NCBI RefSeq assembly: GCF_023078475.1
Contig: NZ_CP095741.1
Location: forward strand, 1,736,001 to 1,800,000
DNA from: Luteibacter aegosomaticola
Lineage (GTDB): Bacteria > Pseudomonadota > Gammaproteobacteria > Xanthomonadales > Rhodanobacteraceae
DNA length: 64,000 nucleotides
Direction: 5' to 3'
Shown piece by piece: positions 26,515-35,289 of this stretch; position 1 is the stretch's first letter, and each line of letters begins with the position of its first letter. Under the pieces are notes generated by a model. The model ran no database searches, had not been told where the DNA came from, and worked only from the letters and a program-made list of their open reading frames with translations. The position numbers and the translations under genes are program-made.

Positions 26515-28674
26515 GTGCCTGTACGTCATGTTCCGTCGCTCCGCCGTCTCGCCCTGGCCTGTGGCGTGTTCGCCCTGGCCAGTACCGCCACCGCCCAGGT
26601 CAATGGGGTGGCTCAGCGCCCGTATCTCGGCTGGAGCAGTTTCAGCCAGCAAACCATGGATGCTGCGTTCCTCACGCAGGCCAATATGCTGAAGCAGTCC
26701 GACGCGCTTGCCGCGTCGGGTTTGCAGGCGCATGGCTATACGTACATCAACCTCGACTCCGGATGGATGGGTGGCTTCGATGCCAACGGCCGGCCTAGGC
26801 CGGACCCTTCCACCTTCCCTGACATCAAGGCCCTCATCGACCACATCCATGCGAACGGCCAGAAGGCCGGCATCTACTGGATTCCCGGCGTGGAAGAGCC
26901 CGCGGTGCAGGCGAATTCGCCCATCCTCGGGACGAACCTGCACATCCAGGACATCCTGGCGCTGCCGCATCGGGCGGGCAATGCGTTCGGTGGCCCCGGC
27001 GAATCGCCGTACCACTACAAGATCGATTTCTCGAAGCCCGGCGCGCAGGCGTACATGGATTCCGTGGTGGCGTTGTTCGCCTCATGGGGTGTGGATTTCA
27101 TCAAGCTTGATGGCGTGACGCCGGGCTCGTACAGCGACGACCTGAGCATCGATAACCGCGACGATGTCGTGGCCTGGTCAAAGGCGATTGCGAAGACAGG
27201 CCGGCCGATGTGGTTCACCGTGTCGTGGCAGGTCGACAAGGATGACAACGATATCTGGTCGGCGTGGGCCAATGCGCGACGTATCGATGATGACGTGGAG
27301 TGCGAAGGCCGCTGCGCCACGCTGACCAACTGGCCGCGCATCGAGAAGCGCTTCCGCGACCTGCCATCGTGGCAGGACGCGGCCGGTCCGGCGAAAGGCT
27401 GGAACGACCTGGATTCGCTGGATATCGCCGACGGCACCCGCGATGGCCTCACCCTCGACGAAAAGCGTTCAGCCATGACGATCTGGTCGATGGCGAATGC
27501 GCCGTTGTATCTCGGTGGTGACCTCACGGCGCTCGACCCCGATGGCCTGCGCATCGCGACCAACGACGAGGTGCTGGCGGTCGATCAATCCGGCCACCCG
27601 GCGCGCCAGGTGCTCGGCGGCGATCACCAGGTATGGGTGAGTGACCTCGGTAACGGTCGCTACTACGTCGCGCTGTTCAACATGAACGCGGCGCCTGCCA
27701 CGGTGACTTTGCCGTGGCGGTTGCTGGGCGCCGCGGGTGCGCTGCGCGTGCGTGACCTGTGGAACCACAAGGAGCTCGGCCCGTCCGTGCTCCAGCATGA
27801 GGTGGTGCTGCCTGCACACGGTACACAGTTGCTGCTGGTGGATCGGTTGCCGGGCACCTTGCCGGCCGGGCCGTCCGCGGCGTACGAGGCTGAGGCGGCC
27901 GCGCTGGCCGGTACGGCGCAGGTGTATGCGTGCAGCGGCTGCTCGTCGGGCAACAAGGTGGGCGGCCTTGGCCTTGGCGTGAACAATACGGTGAGCTTCA
28001 ACAGTGTCACGGTGCCGCACGATGGCGTGTACCTCATGCAGGTCGATTCGCTCACGCTTGGCCTGCGTTCGTACCTCTATCGCGTGAACGATGGCCCGTA
28101 CCACACGTTCAATTCAGGCGGTGGGAGCTTCCAGCTGCCCTCGTCGAGCACGCTGCCGGTGTGCCTGCGCAGGGGCGTGAACCGGATTCGTTTTGGCAAC
28201 GATGTGAGTTACCCGCCCGATCTGGACCGCATCGTGATTCGCGATGGCGCAGGCGTGCCGGCGCCAGTGGCCAGCGTATACGAGGCCGAGTCGGCAACGC
28301 TTGGCGGTACGGTGACCGCGGGCTTCAGCAACTACTTCTCGGGCCTGGCCAAGGCCGGGAATATCGGCGGTGGCAGCGCGAACGCGGTGACCTTCACGAA
28401 CGTCACCGCGCCGCGTGCCGGCGTCTACCAGCTCGAGATCGATTACGCGACGAAGGGGCCGCGCACGCTCTTCCTCACGGTGAACGGGCGTAACCCGACC
28501 CAACTGGATCTCGATGGCAGCAGCTTCGACGATCCTGTGGCGCGCGTGCTGGAGGTGCCGCTGCTCAAGGGCAGCAACACACTCCAGCTCGGCAATCCAT
28601 CCGGTTTTGCCCCGGACCTCGACCGTATCGTGGTGAGCCCACGGCTGGGCTCACCCGCACCCGGTTGCCCGTAG
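26515..28674 (+). CDS. Exported alpha-galactosidase, GH27, with two C-terminal beta modules
   Basis: The product is 719 residues, starting at a GTG behind AAGGAG. After a signal peptide (about 1-26) comes the GH27 barrel: LGWSSFSQQ, INLDSGWMGG and the nucleophile motif DFIKLDG (Asp199), with the acid/base aspartate expected in the RIDDD segment near 257-259. A beta-sandwich follows. The last 260 residues hold two similar CBM35/CBM6-like modules, each starting YEAEAA or YEAESATLGGT and ending with PPDLDRIVI or APDLDRIVV, which probably bind polysaccharide. GH27 plus GH36 suggests attack on galactomannan or plant galactosides. It is convergent with an SDR gene 2 bp away. Confidence 0.92.
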   Translation: MPVRHVPSLRRLALACGVFALASTATAQVNGVAQRPYLGWSSFSQQTMDAAFLTQANMLKQSDALAASGLQAHGYTYINLDSGWMGGFDANGRPRPDPSTFPDIKALIDHIHANGQKAGIYWIPGVEEPAVQANSPILGTNLHIQDILALPHRAGNAFGGPGESPYHYKIDFSKPGAQAYMDSVVALFASWGVDFIKLDGVTPGSYSDDLSIDNRDDVVAWSKAIAKTGRPMWFTVSWQVDKDDNDIWSAWANARRIDDDVECEGRCATLTNWPRIEKRFRDLPSWQDAAGPAKGWNDLDSLDIADGTRDGLTLDEKRSAMTIWSMANAPLYLGGDLTALDPDGLRIATNDEVLAVDQSGHPARQVLGGDHQVWVSDLGNGRYYVALFNMNAAPATVTLPWRLLGAAGALRVRDLWNHKELGPSVLQHEVVLPAHGTQLLLVDRLPGTLPAGPSAAYEAEAAALAGTAQVYACSGCSSGNKVGGLGLGVNNTVSFNSVTVPHDGVYLMQVDSLTLGLRSYLYRVNDGPYHTFNSGGGSFQLPSSSTLPVCLRRGVNRIRFGNDVSYPPDLDRIVIRDGAGVPAPVASVYEAESATLGGTVTAGFSNYFSGLAKAGNIGGGSANAVTFTNVTAPRAGVYQLEIDYATKGPRTLFLTVNGRNPTQLDLDGSSFDDPVARVLEVPLLKGSNTLQLGNPSGFAPDLDRIVVSPRLGSPAPGCP

Positions 28675-28676
28675 CG

Positions 28677-29450
28677 TCAGAGCAGCATGCCGCCCGAGAC
28701 TTCGATGCGCTGGCCGGTCACCCAGCGGTTTTCGTCGGAGAGGAGGGCGGCGATCATCGGGCCGATGTCGTCCGGCTGGCCGACACGGCCCAGCGCGGTG
28801 AAACCCGCGACGCGCTGGTTGATCTCCGGGTTGTCGCGGACCATGCCGCCGCTGAAATCGGTGGCGATGGCGCCTGGCGCCACGGTGTTTGCCGTGATGC
28901 CGCGTTCCGCGAATTCCTTGGCGAAGTAGCGCGTAAGCACCTCGATCGCACCCTTCATGGCAGCGTAGGGCGCGCTGCCAGGCATGGCGAAACGGGTGAG
29001 GCCACTGGAGAGGTTGATGATGCGGCCGCCGTCGTTGATGAGTGGCAGCAGCTTCTGGGTAAGGAAGAACACGCCCTTGAAGTGCACGTTGTACAGCGCG
29101 TCCACCTGGGCCTCGGTGGTTTCCGCGATGGGCGTGTGGTGTGAGGTGCCGGCGTTGTTCACGAGGTAGTCGAAGCGCGTCGCACCGAGCGTCGAAAGCG
29201 CGCCGCGCACCTGTTCAACGAAGGCGTCGAACGTCGCGGTGTTACCCGCATCCAGCTGGAGAGCGACGGCGCGTGCGCCTTCCGCGGCCACGGCGTCGAC
29301 AGCGCTGCGTGCCTCGGCTTCGTTGGAGTGGTAGGTAAAGACGCTATCCACACCACGACGGGCCAGGTGGATGATGGTGTTGCGGCCGAGGCCGCGGCTG
29401 CCGCCGGTCACGATGGCGATACGGCGGGCGGTGTTCTGCGAGGCGGTCAT
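28677..29450 (-). CDS. SDR-family NAD(P)-dependent oxidoreductase
   Basis: The product is 257 residues, the classical SDR length. The cofactor loop TGGSRGLG is at 15-22, NNAG at 98-101 and the catalytic Ser-Tyr-Lys set at Ser149 region, Tyr162 and Lys166 (YAAMK). The end GQRIEVSGGMLL is typical. The family reduces or oxidises many alcohols and ketones, so the substrate is unknown. It is divergent from an AraC regulator 161 bp away, the common arrangement of an SDR gene controlled by its neighbour. The start is the ATG at 29450. Confidence 0.88.
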   Translation of the reverse strand: MTASQNTARRIAIVTGGSRGLGRNTIIHLARRGVDSVFTYHSNEAEARSAVDAVAAEGARAVALQLDAGNTATFDAFVEQVRGALSTLGATRFDYLVNNAGTSHHTPIAETTEAQVDALYNVHFKGVFFLTQKLLPLINDGGRIINLSSGLTRFAMPGSAPYAAMKGAIEVLTRYFAKEFAERGITANTVAPGAIATDFSGGMVRDNPEINQRVAGFTALGRVGQPDDIGPMIAALLSDENRWVTGQRIEVSGGMLL

Positions 29451-29611
29451 GCGATGGCTCCAGGGGGGTAAGGGCGTGGAGGAAAAGGTAGGGGCCGGCC
29501 GCCCGCCGCCGAATGCCGGAAGCCAGCCGGTTCTTGCCTGATCCTGCTCGCATCCCCATCAAGAGGGCGTAGGCTGGGTACGATCCAGCCATCCCCTCGC
29601 GGAGGCCGCGC

Positions 29612-30505
29612 GTGTCCCAAACCCTCATCGACCTTGTCCGCCGCTACACCGAAAGCCACCCGGGCGAGAACCCGTGGATGACGGCGATCGAGAACGTGGG
29701 CATCCTGCGCTCGGACCTGCCCAAGCGGCCTGCGCCGTTGCTGTTTCAGCCGTCGTTGTGCGTCGTGGCCCAGGGCAGCAAGCAAAGCGTCTTCGGCAAT
29801 CGCCGCTACGAATACGGCCCGGGGCAGGCGCTGGTGGTGAGCGTCGAGATGCCCGCGTTCAGCCGGGTCGCGGCAGCGAGCCCCGACGAGCCGTTCCTCG
29901 GCGTCATCATCGGGCTCGACCGCAAGCTCATGAGCGAGGTGCTCGATAGCCTCGTCACACCGGTGAAGGTCTCGGCCCAGGTGCCGCGGGGTGTCTTCGT
30001 TACCGATTACGACGGCCCGCTGGCCGATTGCGTGATGCGCTTGCTGCGCCTGCTTGATACACCCGAAGCCATCCCGCACGTCGCGCCGCTGGTAATGCGC
30101 GAGATTGCCTATTGGTTGCTGAGTGGGCCGCACGCGGCGGACGTGGCGAAGGTGGCCCTGGCCGATGGCCGCACCCACCGGGTGCTCAGCGCCGTGCATG
30201 CGTTGCGCGCGAAGTTTGCCGAGGCGGTGAGCATCGATGAACTCGCGGCGATCGCGCAGCTGAGCCCTTCGGCCTTCCATCGTCAGTTCAAGGCGCTTAC
30301 TTCGATGACTCCGGTGCAGTTCCAGAAGCAACTGCGCCTGCTTGAGGCACGGCACCTGCTCGTCTCGGGCACGGCCAATGCCGAGACAGCCGCGTTCCGC
30401 GTGGGCTACGAAAGCGCCTCGCAGTTCAGCCGCGAATACACCCGCATGTTCGGTGCGCCACCCCGGCGGGATGCCGAGGCGCTCCGCCAGCCGTTGCCGG
30501 AGTGA
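29612..30505 (+). CDS. AraC-family transcriptional regulator
   Basis: The product is 297 residues, starting at a GTG. The N-terminal half (RPAPLLFQPSLCVVAQGSK, then YGPGQALVVSVEMP) matches the AraC_N cupin-type effector domain. The C-terminal third carries two helix-turn-helix motifs (SIDELAAIAQLSPSAFHRQF and FRVGYESASQFSREYTRMFG), the usual AraC DNA-binding unit. It probably controls the divergent SDR gene and perhaps itself from the 161-bp shared intergenic region. The effector is not predictable. Confidence 0.92.
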   Translation: MSQTLIDLVRRYTESHPGENPWMTAIENVGILRSDLPKRPAPLLFQPSLCVVAQGSKQSVFGNRRYEYGPGQALVVSVEMPAFSRVAAASPDEPFLGVIIGLDRKLMSEVLDSLVTPVKVSAQVPRGVFVTDYDGPLADCVMRLLRLLDTPEAIPHVAPLVMREIAYWLLSGPHAADVAKVALADGRTHRVLSAVHALRAKFAEAVSIDELAAIAQLSPSAFHRQFKALTSMTPVQFQKQLRLLEARHLLVSGTANAETAAFRVGYESASQFSREYTRMFGAPPRRDAEALRQPLPE

Positions 30506-30552
30506 GGTGTTCCGTGTGACGCTCCGCGCACCACCACGCGGGAAAGGCATCC

Positions 30553-31713
30553 ATGGTCAGTCGTCGTGCGTTCCTCCAGGCCGTGCCCATGGGCGCGCTT
30601 TCCCTTGCTGCCGCGGGTACCCCGCTGGCCCTGGGCGCCGCGCCGGCACCGGCGCCTGCCGAAAAGCCGCTACAGGCCGACAAGATCGTCGCGCTGGTGG
30701 GCGATGATGTGCCCACCCGTTCGATCTGGCTGCCCCATCGCCTCGATGAAGCGATCGCGGGGGACACCGAAGTGGGCGATATCTACCTGCAGGAGGGCGC
30801 GGTCGGGAAGCTCGAGAAGCGCTTTGCCGAGCTGTTGGGCAAGGAAGACGCCGCATTCATGCCCACGGGCACCATGGCCAACCAGATCGCCGTCCGCATC
30901 CTCTGCGGTGATCGGCGGCACCTGCTCCTGCAGAAGGAGAGCCACGTCTACCGCGACGAGGAAGATGCGACGCCGGTGCTGAGTGGGATCAATCCCGTGC
31001 CGATCGAGGGCGGGACGGGCGAGCAGCTCGTCGCCTCCATCGAAGCGGCTTACAACCAGCGCTCGGAAGACCCTTATCCGCTCGAGGTCGGTGCCATCTC
31101 GCTGGAAAGCCCGGTACGGAGACTCGATGGCTCGACCATCGCGCTCGATACGATCCTGCGTATCGCCGCCATCGCGAAGAAGAATGGCAGCGGCATGCAT
31201 CTCGACGGGGCACGCTTGCTATTGATGTCGGGCATGCAGGGGTTCGATCCCAAGGCGTACGCCGCGCCGTTCGATACCGTGTATGTCTCGCTCTACAAAT
31301 ACCTCGGTGCGCCGTTCGGCGCGATCCTCGCTGGTGACAAGGCGCATATCGACAGGGCGCGGCATGTGCGGCACATCTTTGGCGGCACGATCTTCCGCGG
31401 CTGGCCTTCGGCGGTGCTCACCTTGCGCGGCCTGGATCACTTCGGCGAGCGCTTCGCACGCGTGCGTACGGCGGGAGAGGCGTTGCTGGTGAAGCTCGCA
31501 AGCATGCCGGGTATCCGCATCGAGCGGGTGGAGCGTGGCAGCAACATCGCCGTTGCGGTGCTCGATCCCAACGTGGCCGATGGCTTGCGCGAACGGGCGC
31601 GCGCGGCAGACATCGTGGTGGGCAAACCCGACAGCGGCCGTCTGCACCTCACCTTCAACGAAACCCTGCTGCGCAAACCGACGGCGACGATCGCGCAGGT
31701 CTTCGCGACGTGA
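30553..31713 (+). CDS. Tat-exported threonine-aldolase-like PLP enzyme
   Basis: The product is 386 residues. It opens MVSRRAFLQAVPMGALSLAAAG, a twin-arginine signal with a SRRAFLQ motif, ending near ALGAAPAPA. The rest is a fold-type I PLP enzyme like low-specificity L-threonine aldolase: HVYRDEEDAT (cofactor-stacking His131), HLDGAR at 216-221 (cofactor aspartate) and SLYKYLGAP with the Schiff-base lysine Lys249. Threonine aldolases split threonine into glycine and acetaldehyde in the cytoplasm. Export folded with its PLP through Tat is unusual, and a different periplasmic amino acid substrate is possible. It stands alone after the AraC gene, 47 bp downstream. Confidence 0.85.
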   Translation: MVSRRAFLQAVPMGALSLAAAGTPLALGAAPAPAPAEKPLQADKIVALVGDDVPTRSIWLPHRLDEAIAGDTEVGDIYLQEGAVGKLEKRFAELLGKEDAAFMPTGTMANQIAVRILCGDRRHLLLQKESHVYRDEEDATPVLSGINPVPIEGGTGEQLVASIEAAYNQRSEDPYPLEVGAISLESPVRRLDGSTIALDTILRIAAIAKKNGSGMHLDGARLLLMSGMQGFDPKAYAAPFDTVYVSLYKYLGAPFGAILAGDKAHIDRARHVRHIFGGTIFRGWPSAVLTLRGLDHFGERFARVRTAGEALLVKLASMPGIRIERVERGSNIAVAVLDPNVADGLRERARAADIVVGKPDSGRLHLTFNETLLRKPTATIAQVFAT

Positions 31714-31781
31714 TCGCTTGCGTGGCCCCGCATCGGCATCTACGCTCGAAGCACGTCGCCCTCTGACGGCACGAGGTGTTC

Positions 31782-32156
31782 GTGGGTTATCTGCTGGTCT
31801 TCATTGGTGGTGGGCTGGGCTCGATGGCGCGTTACGGCCTCAGCGTGTTCGGCATGCGCCTGCTGGGGCAGGGATTCCCGTGGCCCACGCTGCTCATCAA
31901 CATCGTGGGTTCCGCCTTGATGGGGCTGCTCACCGGCTGGTTGGCGGCGCAGGGCACGGGGCCGCAATCCCTCCGCTTGTTCATAGCCACGGGCGTCCTG
32001 GGCGGGTTCACCACCTTCTCCACGTTCTCGCTCGAGACCGTCCTGCTGTACGAGCGGGGCCAACTGGGCCTGGCCGTGGCTTACGTGGCCACCTCGGTAG
32101 GCGTTGGCATAGGGGCGCTCGTTCTGGCCATGAAGCTGGCTCGCGGCATGGTGTAA
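31782..32156 (+). CDS. crcB: Fluoride exporter CrcB/Fluc
   Basis: CrcB/Fluc dimers form fluoride channels that protect cells from fluoride. The product is about 124 residues with four hydrophobic helices. GGGLGSMARYGLS near the start (GGxxGxxxRY) and the central GVLGGFTTFSTFSLE motif (the phenylalanine-box/sodium-site region) are diagnostic. The start is probably the GTG at 31782, 5 bp after ACGAGG; a GTG at 31776 is possible. No fluoride riboswitch sequence was seen in the 62-bp gap upstream. A tRNA-Gly follows. Confidence 0.93.
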   Translation: MGYLLVFIGGGLGSMARYGLSVFGMRLLGQGFPWPTLLINIVGSALMGLLTGWLAAQGTGPQSLRLFIATGVLGGFTTFSTFSLETVLLYERGQLGLAVAYVATSVGVGIGALVLAMKLARGMV

Positions 32157-32164
32157 ACGGGGGC

Positions 32165-32192
32165 TTGCGTATCTGCAAACTTTCCCTATAAT
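32165..32192 (+). promoter_or_regulatory. Sigma-70 promoter of the second tRNA-Gly
   Basis: TTGCGT (32165-32170), 16-bp spacing, perfect TATAAT (32187-32192), 14 bp before the tRNA; the same geometry as the copy at 13968. Confidence 0.85.
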
Positions 32193-32206
32193 GGCCGGCT
32201 CACGAC

Positions 32207-32282
<76 letters not shown>

Positions 32283-32290
32283 GTTTTCTA

Positions 32291-32326
32291 CAAAGCCCCG
32301 GCCTTGCGCCGGGGCTTTGTTTTTTG
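32291..32326 (+). terminator. Intrinsic terminator (bidirectional)
   Basis: AAAGCCCCGG and CCGGGGCTTT form a perfect stem around CCTTGCG, followed by TGTTTTTT. It serves the tRNA and, from the other strand, the beta-lactamase-like gene whose stop is 3 bp away. Confidence 0.9.
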
Positions 32327-32328
32327 GC

Positions 32329-33465
32329 CTACGGCGCGGTTTGCGTCGCATCAGCCGCTTTGCTCATGATGCCGACGAATGCGTTGCGCGCGTTCTCCAC
32401 CTCGCGGTCCTCGCTGTTGTTGGTGAGGATAACGATCGTGGTGTCCTGATCCGGCAGCATGGTCAGGTCGGACTTGAAGCCGCGCCAGTGTCCGCCGTGC
32501 GAGACGCTCTTGCCGCCAACGATCGATGGCTTAAGGCTGAGGCCGAAGCCATATGGGCTCAGGCTTCCGTCGGCCAGCGTGGCTGGCGTGGTTGCCTCCC
32601 GCCAGTGCTCCGCCGACATCACGCGTCCCTGATTGATCGACGTCGCCCAGATCAAAAGATCCCCCGTCGTGGAATAGACGCCCCCGGCGCCATACAGGTA
32701 AAGCCCGGGAATCTGGTCGACCGGCTTTCGCGACCCATTGAGCGTCATTCGCATGCCGTACGCCCGGTCGGTCCCGGGCAGTGTCTCGGCGGATGGCGTG
32801 CGCACCCAGGTGTGGGTCATGCCGAGCGGAACGAAGAATTCATCCTGCAGGAAGGCCGCGTACGTTTTCCCGGATGCGTTCTCGATGACCTTTCCAAGCA
32901 GCGAATAGCCCGTGTTGCTATAGCCAAACGCGGCGCCGGGAGGGGTGATGAGCGGCTGTTTCGCCTCACGCAGGACCTCGACAATATCAGCGAGGTCGAC
33001 GGGGCCGTGTGCGCTCCCGCTCAGGATCACCTGCGTGTAGTGCGGCATGACGTCCGGAACGCCCGACGTCTGGTTCAGCAACTGGCGCAGGGTGATCGTC
33101 GGATACGGGAACCCGGGCAGATATTTCGCCGCCGGATCGTCAAGCGCCACGCGTTGCTGCTCGGCCAGCCTGACGATGGCGGCCGCGGTGAATTGCTTGG
33201 TGATGGATCCAATGTCGAACGCGGAATCGACGGTGAGCGGGGTATGGCGTGTGGAGGAAAGTCGCCCCACGGCACCCTCGTAGACGATCTGGCCATGCTG
33301 CGCGACAAGATAGGTGCCATTGCACTCGAGTGCCGCACCGCATCGGCGTACATACATCGCGATCTCACTTCTTTCCCGGCCATCGGCCGCAGCCGCAGGC
33401 ATCGAAAACGCCGCGCAAAGCGACGCACCAAGCAGGGTAAGACGAACGAAGCGATCCAGTTCCAT
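32329..33465 (-). CDS. Exported serine hydrolase, beta-lactamase (class C)/esterase family
   Basis: The product is 378 residues with a signal peptide (about 1-27, ending PAAA). The penicillin-recognising fold is shown by SITK at 87-90 (nucleophile serine and lysine), YSN at 182-184 and HGG at 323-325 in place of KTG. HGG is the version seen in esterases and D-aminopeptidases of this family, so beta-lactam hydrolysis is less likely than peptide or ester hydrolysis. No AmpR-like regulator is adjacent, so an inducible resistance role is not supported. It is convergent with the tRNA-Gly unit. Confidence 0.88.
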   Translation of the reverse strand: MELDRFVRLTLLGASLCAAFSMPAAAADGRERSEIAMYVRRCGAALECNGTYLVAQHGQIVYEGAVGRLSSTRHTPLTVDSAFDIGSITKQFTAAAIVRLAEQQRVALDDPAAKYLPGFPYPTITLRQLLNQTSGVPDVMPHYTQVILSGSAHGPVDLADIVEVLREAKQPLITPPGAAFGYSNTGYSLLGKVIENASGKTYAAFLQDEFFVPLGMTHTWVRTPSAETLPGTDRAYGMRMTLNGSRKPVDQIPGLYLYGAGGVYSTTGDLLIWATSINQGRVMSAEHWREATTPATLADGSLSPYGFGLSLKPSIVGGKSVSHGGHWRGFKSDLTMLPDQDTTIVILTNNSEDREVENARNAFVGIMSKAADATQTAP

Positions 33466-33730
33466 GAGAGCCTCCGCAAACCACCGTCGGGATAGGTGGC
33501 CGGAGTCTCCGCGCCTTGCGACGGGAAGTGGCGGGGTTTCCGACGAAACGGGGAAAGTGCCGGATGAAACGGCGTTACATGGCCCCTGGGGTCGCGCGCC
33601 TTGACGCTGCGCCGCCGCACGTTCAGAATTTTCGCAGCCGCGTCAGGGGACTTGCGGCCTCCGTACGGACAAAGGGTTCGCTTTGGCGAGCCGTATTCGC
33701 GCGTCGTCGCGCACGCTCAGGAAGATCAAC

Positions 33731-34567
33731 ATGCAGAAATTCGCTCGCCGCCTCGCGACCCTCGTCGCGCTCTCGCTCCTCGCCGCCGTGGTCCACGCCG
33801 AGGACATCAACGACCTGCCGTGGCAGATCGGCCCGACCAAGGTCCAGGTCGGTTCCCACGCCAGCCTGGACGTGCCTGCCGGCTACGCGTTCCTCGGCCC
33901 GGACGGGACCCGCCGCCTGGACAAGATCATGCACAACCCCTCGGGCGACGAGGATAGCTACACTCTGGCGCCGCAGACCATGGATTGGGTGGCGTACTTC
34001 GATTACGAAGACACTGGCTACGTCAAGGACGATGAAAAGCTGGACGACGACGATCTGCTCAAGTCGGTCAAGGAAGGTACGGAAGAGAGCAACGTCGAGC
34101 GCCGTAAGAATGGCTGGGACACGCTGACCCTCACCGGTTGGAAGACGAAGCCGCAGTACGACTCGACGTTCAAGTCGCTGACCTGGTCGTTCGTGGCACG
34201 CAACGACAAGTCGCAGACCGACGTGGTGAACTACAACGCGCGCATCCTCGGCCGCAGCGGCGTGATGAGCGCGGTCGTCGTGGCGGATCCGAACGACCTC
34301 GATGCCGCCATCGGCCAGTTCAAGGGTGCTATCCAGGGCTTCGCGTTCAATCCCGGCCAGGCCTACACCGATTTCCGTTCGGGTGACCGCGTGGCCGAGT
34401 ACGGCCTGGGTGCGCTGATCGTGGGCGGTGCCGCCGCTGTCGCGGCGAAGAAAGGCTTCTTTGCCGTGATCCTCAGCGCCCTGGCGGCCGGCTGGAAGCT
34501 GGTGCTGGTGGGCCTTGCAGCCGTCGGCACGTTCTTCAAGCGCCTCTTCAACCGCAACAAGGCCTGA
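33731..34567 (+). CDS. DUF2167 family exported membrane-anchored protein
   Basis: The product is 278 residues with a signal peptide (about 1-22, ending VHA), behind AGGAAG. The extracytoplasmic part (LPWQIGPTKVQVG, LDVPAGYAFL, then ARILGRSGVMSAVVVADP) matches the DUF2167 family. Two hydrophobic segments near the C-terminus (ALIVGGAAAVAAKKGFF and AGWKLVLVGLAAVGTFFKRLF) would anchor it in the inner membrane with a basic tail inside. The function is unknown for the family. The next two genes (membrane protein, J-domain protein) follow within 8 bp and by overlap, so the three form an operon. Confidence 0.85.
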   Translation: MQKFARRLATLVALSLLAAVVHAEDINDLPWQIGPTKVQVGSHASLDVPAGYAFLGPDGTRRLDKIMHNPSGDEDSYTLAPQTMDWVAYFDYEDTGYVKDDEKLDDDDLLKSVKEGTEESNVERRKNGWDTLTLTGWKTKPQYDSTFKSLTWSFVARNDKSQTDVVNYNARILGRSGVMSAVVVADPNDLDAAIGQFKGAIQGFAFNPGQAYTDFRSGDRVAEYGLGALIVGGAAAVAAKKGFFAVILSALAAGWKLVLVGLAAVGTFFKRLFNRNKA

Positions 34568-34575
34568 TCGCACCC

Positions 34576-35289
34576 ATGCTCCATCACGCCTGGTGGCTGC
34601 TGGCCGGCGTCGTCGTCATGTACGTCTACGACGCCGTGCAGTTGCTGTACCACAACGAAGTGGTGTTCCATGAAGGGCGTGACGGGCGCTGGTCGTTTTC
34701 GGTCGGATCGGAATTCGCCTTGTCGGGGCGCCACGTGTTCCTGCCGCCCATGCTTGCACCGACCCGTGGCCTTCTGCGCTTGCGCTGGAGTTCACTGAAA
34801 GCGCCTACGCAGGCCGCGCCCATGCGTGGGCTGCGAGCGTGGCGGATCGGTGTTTCCGCCTGCGCATGGCCGGTGCTGCTCGTGGCTTGCCTGTTTGCCG
34901 CCATGCCTGCAGCCGTCTACAGCCCGATTCCCGTGACGCTCGCCTGGATGGCGGCCCTGTACCTCGCGATCTTCTCCGCGATCATGCGGCTGTGGCGAGT
35001 GCGTCGTGTCACGGGCCTCAGCCGCAAGGAGGCGGCGGGCATCAGCTCCGATGCGCTGCTCTGCGCACCTTACGCGCTGAACATCATCCGCAAGCAGGGT
35101 GCACGCGCGGGGGACCGCTTCGATCTGGTTGCCGTGGCCCACGCGCTGCTCGATGCGCCGGAGCGTGAGCGCCTGGTTCGCGCGATACAGGCACGCGTGC
35201 GTTACCAGATGGATCTCGAAGACCTGGAAAGCGAGCGACACGCTCAGCTCCAGGCGTATTCCCTGCAGATTGAAGGCGCCCTCGCATGA
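34576..35289 (+). CDS. Integral membrane protein, unknown function
   Basis: The product is 237 residues. An N-terminal helix (AWWLLAGVVVMYVYDAVQLL) is followed by a soluble loop (EVVFHEGRDGRWSFSVGSEF), two more helices at about 95-140 (VLLVACLFAAMPAA, MAALYLAIFSAIMRLW) and a cytoplasmic-looking helical tail with RLVRAIQARVRY. I do not recognise the family. It overlaps the J-domain gene by 4 bp (ATGA), so the two are translationally coupled, and it follows the DUF2167 gene by 8 bp. It may be the client or platform of the membrane J-protein. Confidence 0.75.
   Translation: MLHHAWWLLAGVVVMYVYDAVQLLYHNEVVFHEGRDGRWSFSVGSEFALSGRHVFLPPMLAPTRGLLRLRWSSLKAPTQAAPMRGLRAWRIGVSACAWPVLLVACLFAAMPAAVYSPIPVTLAWMAALYLAIFSAIMRLWRVRRVTGLSRKEAAGISSDALLCAPYALNIIRKQGARAGDRFDLVAVAHALLDAPERERLVRAIQARVRYQMDLEDLESERHAQLQAYSLQIEGALA

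Noticed and set aside
31714..31781. Possible fluoride riboswitch ahead of crcB
   Set aside because: The gap is only about 60 bp and lacks the conserved pseudoknot-forming sequence of the crcB motif.
32329..33465. Antibiotic-resistance beta-lactamase
   Set aside because: The third motif is HGG rather than KTG and no AmpR-type regulator is adjacent; an esterase or peptidase role fits better.
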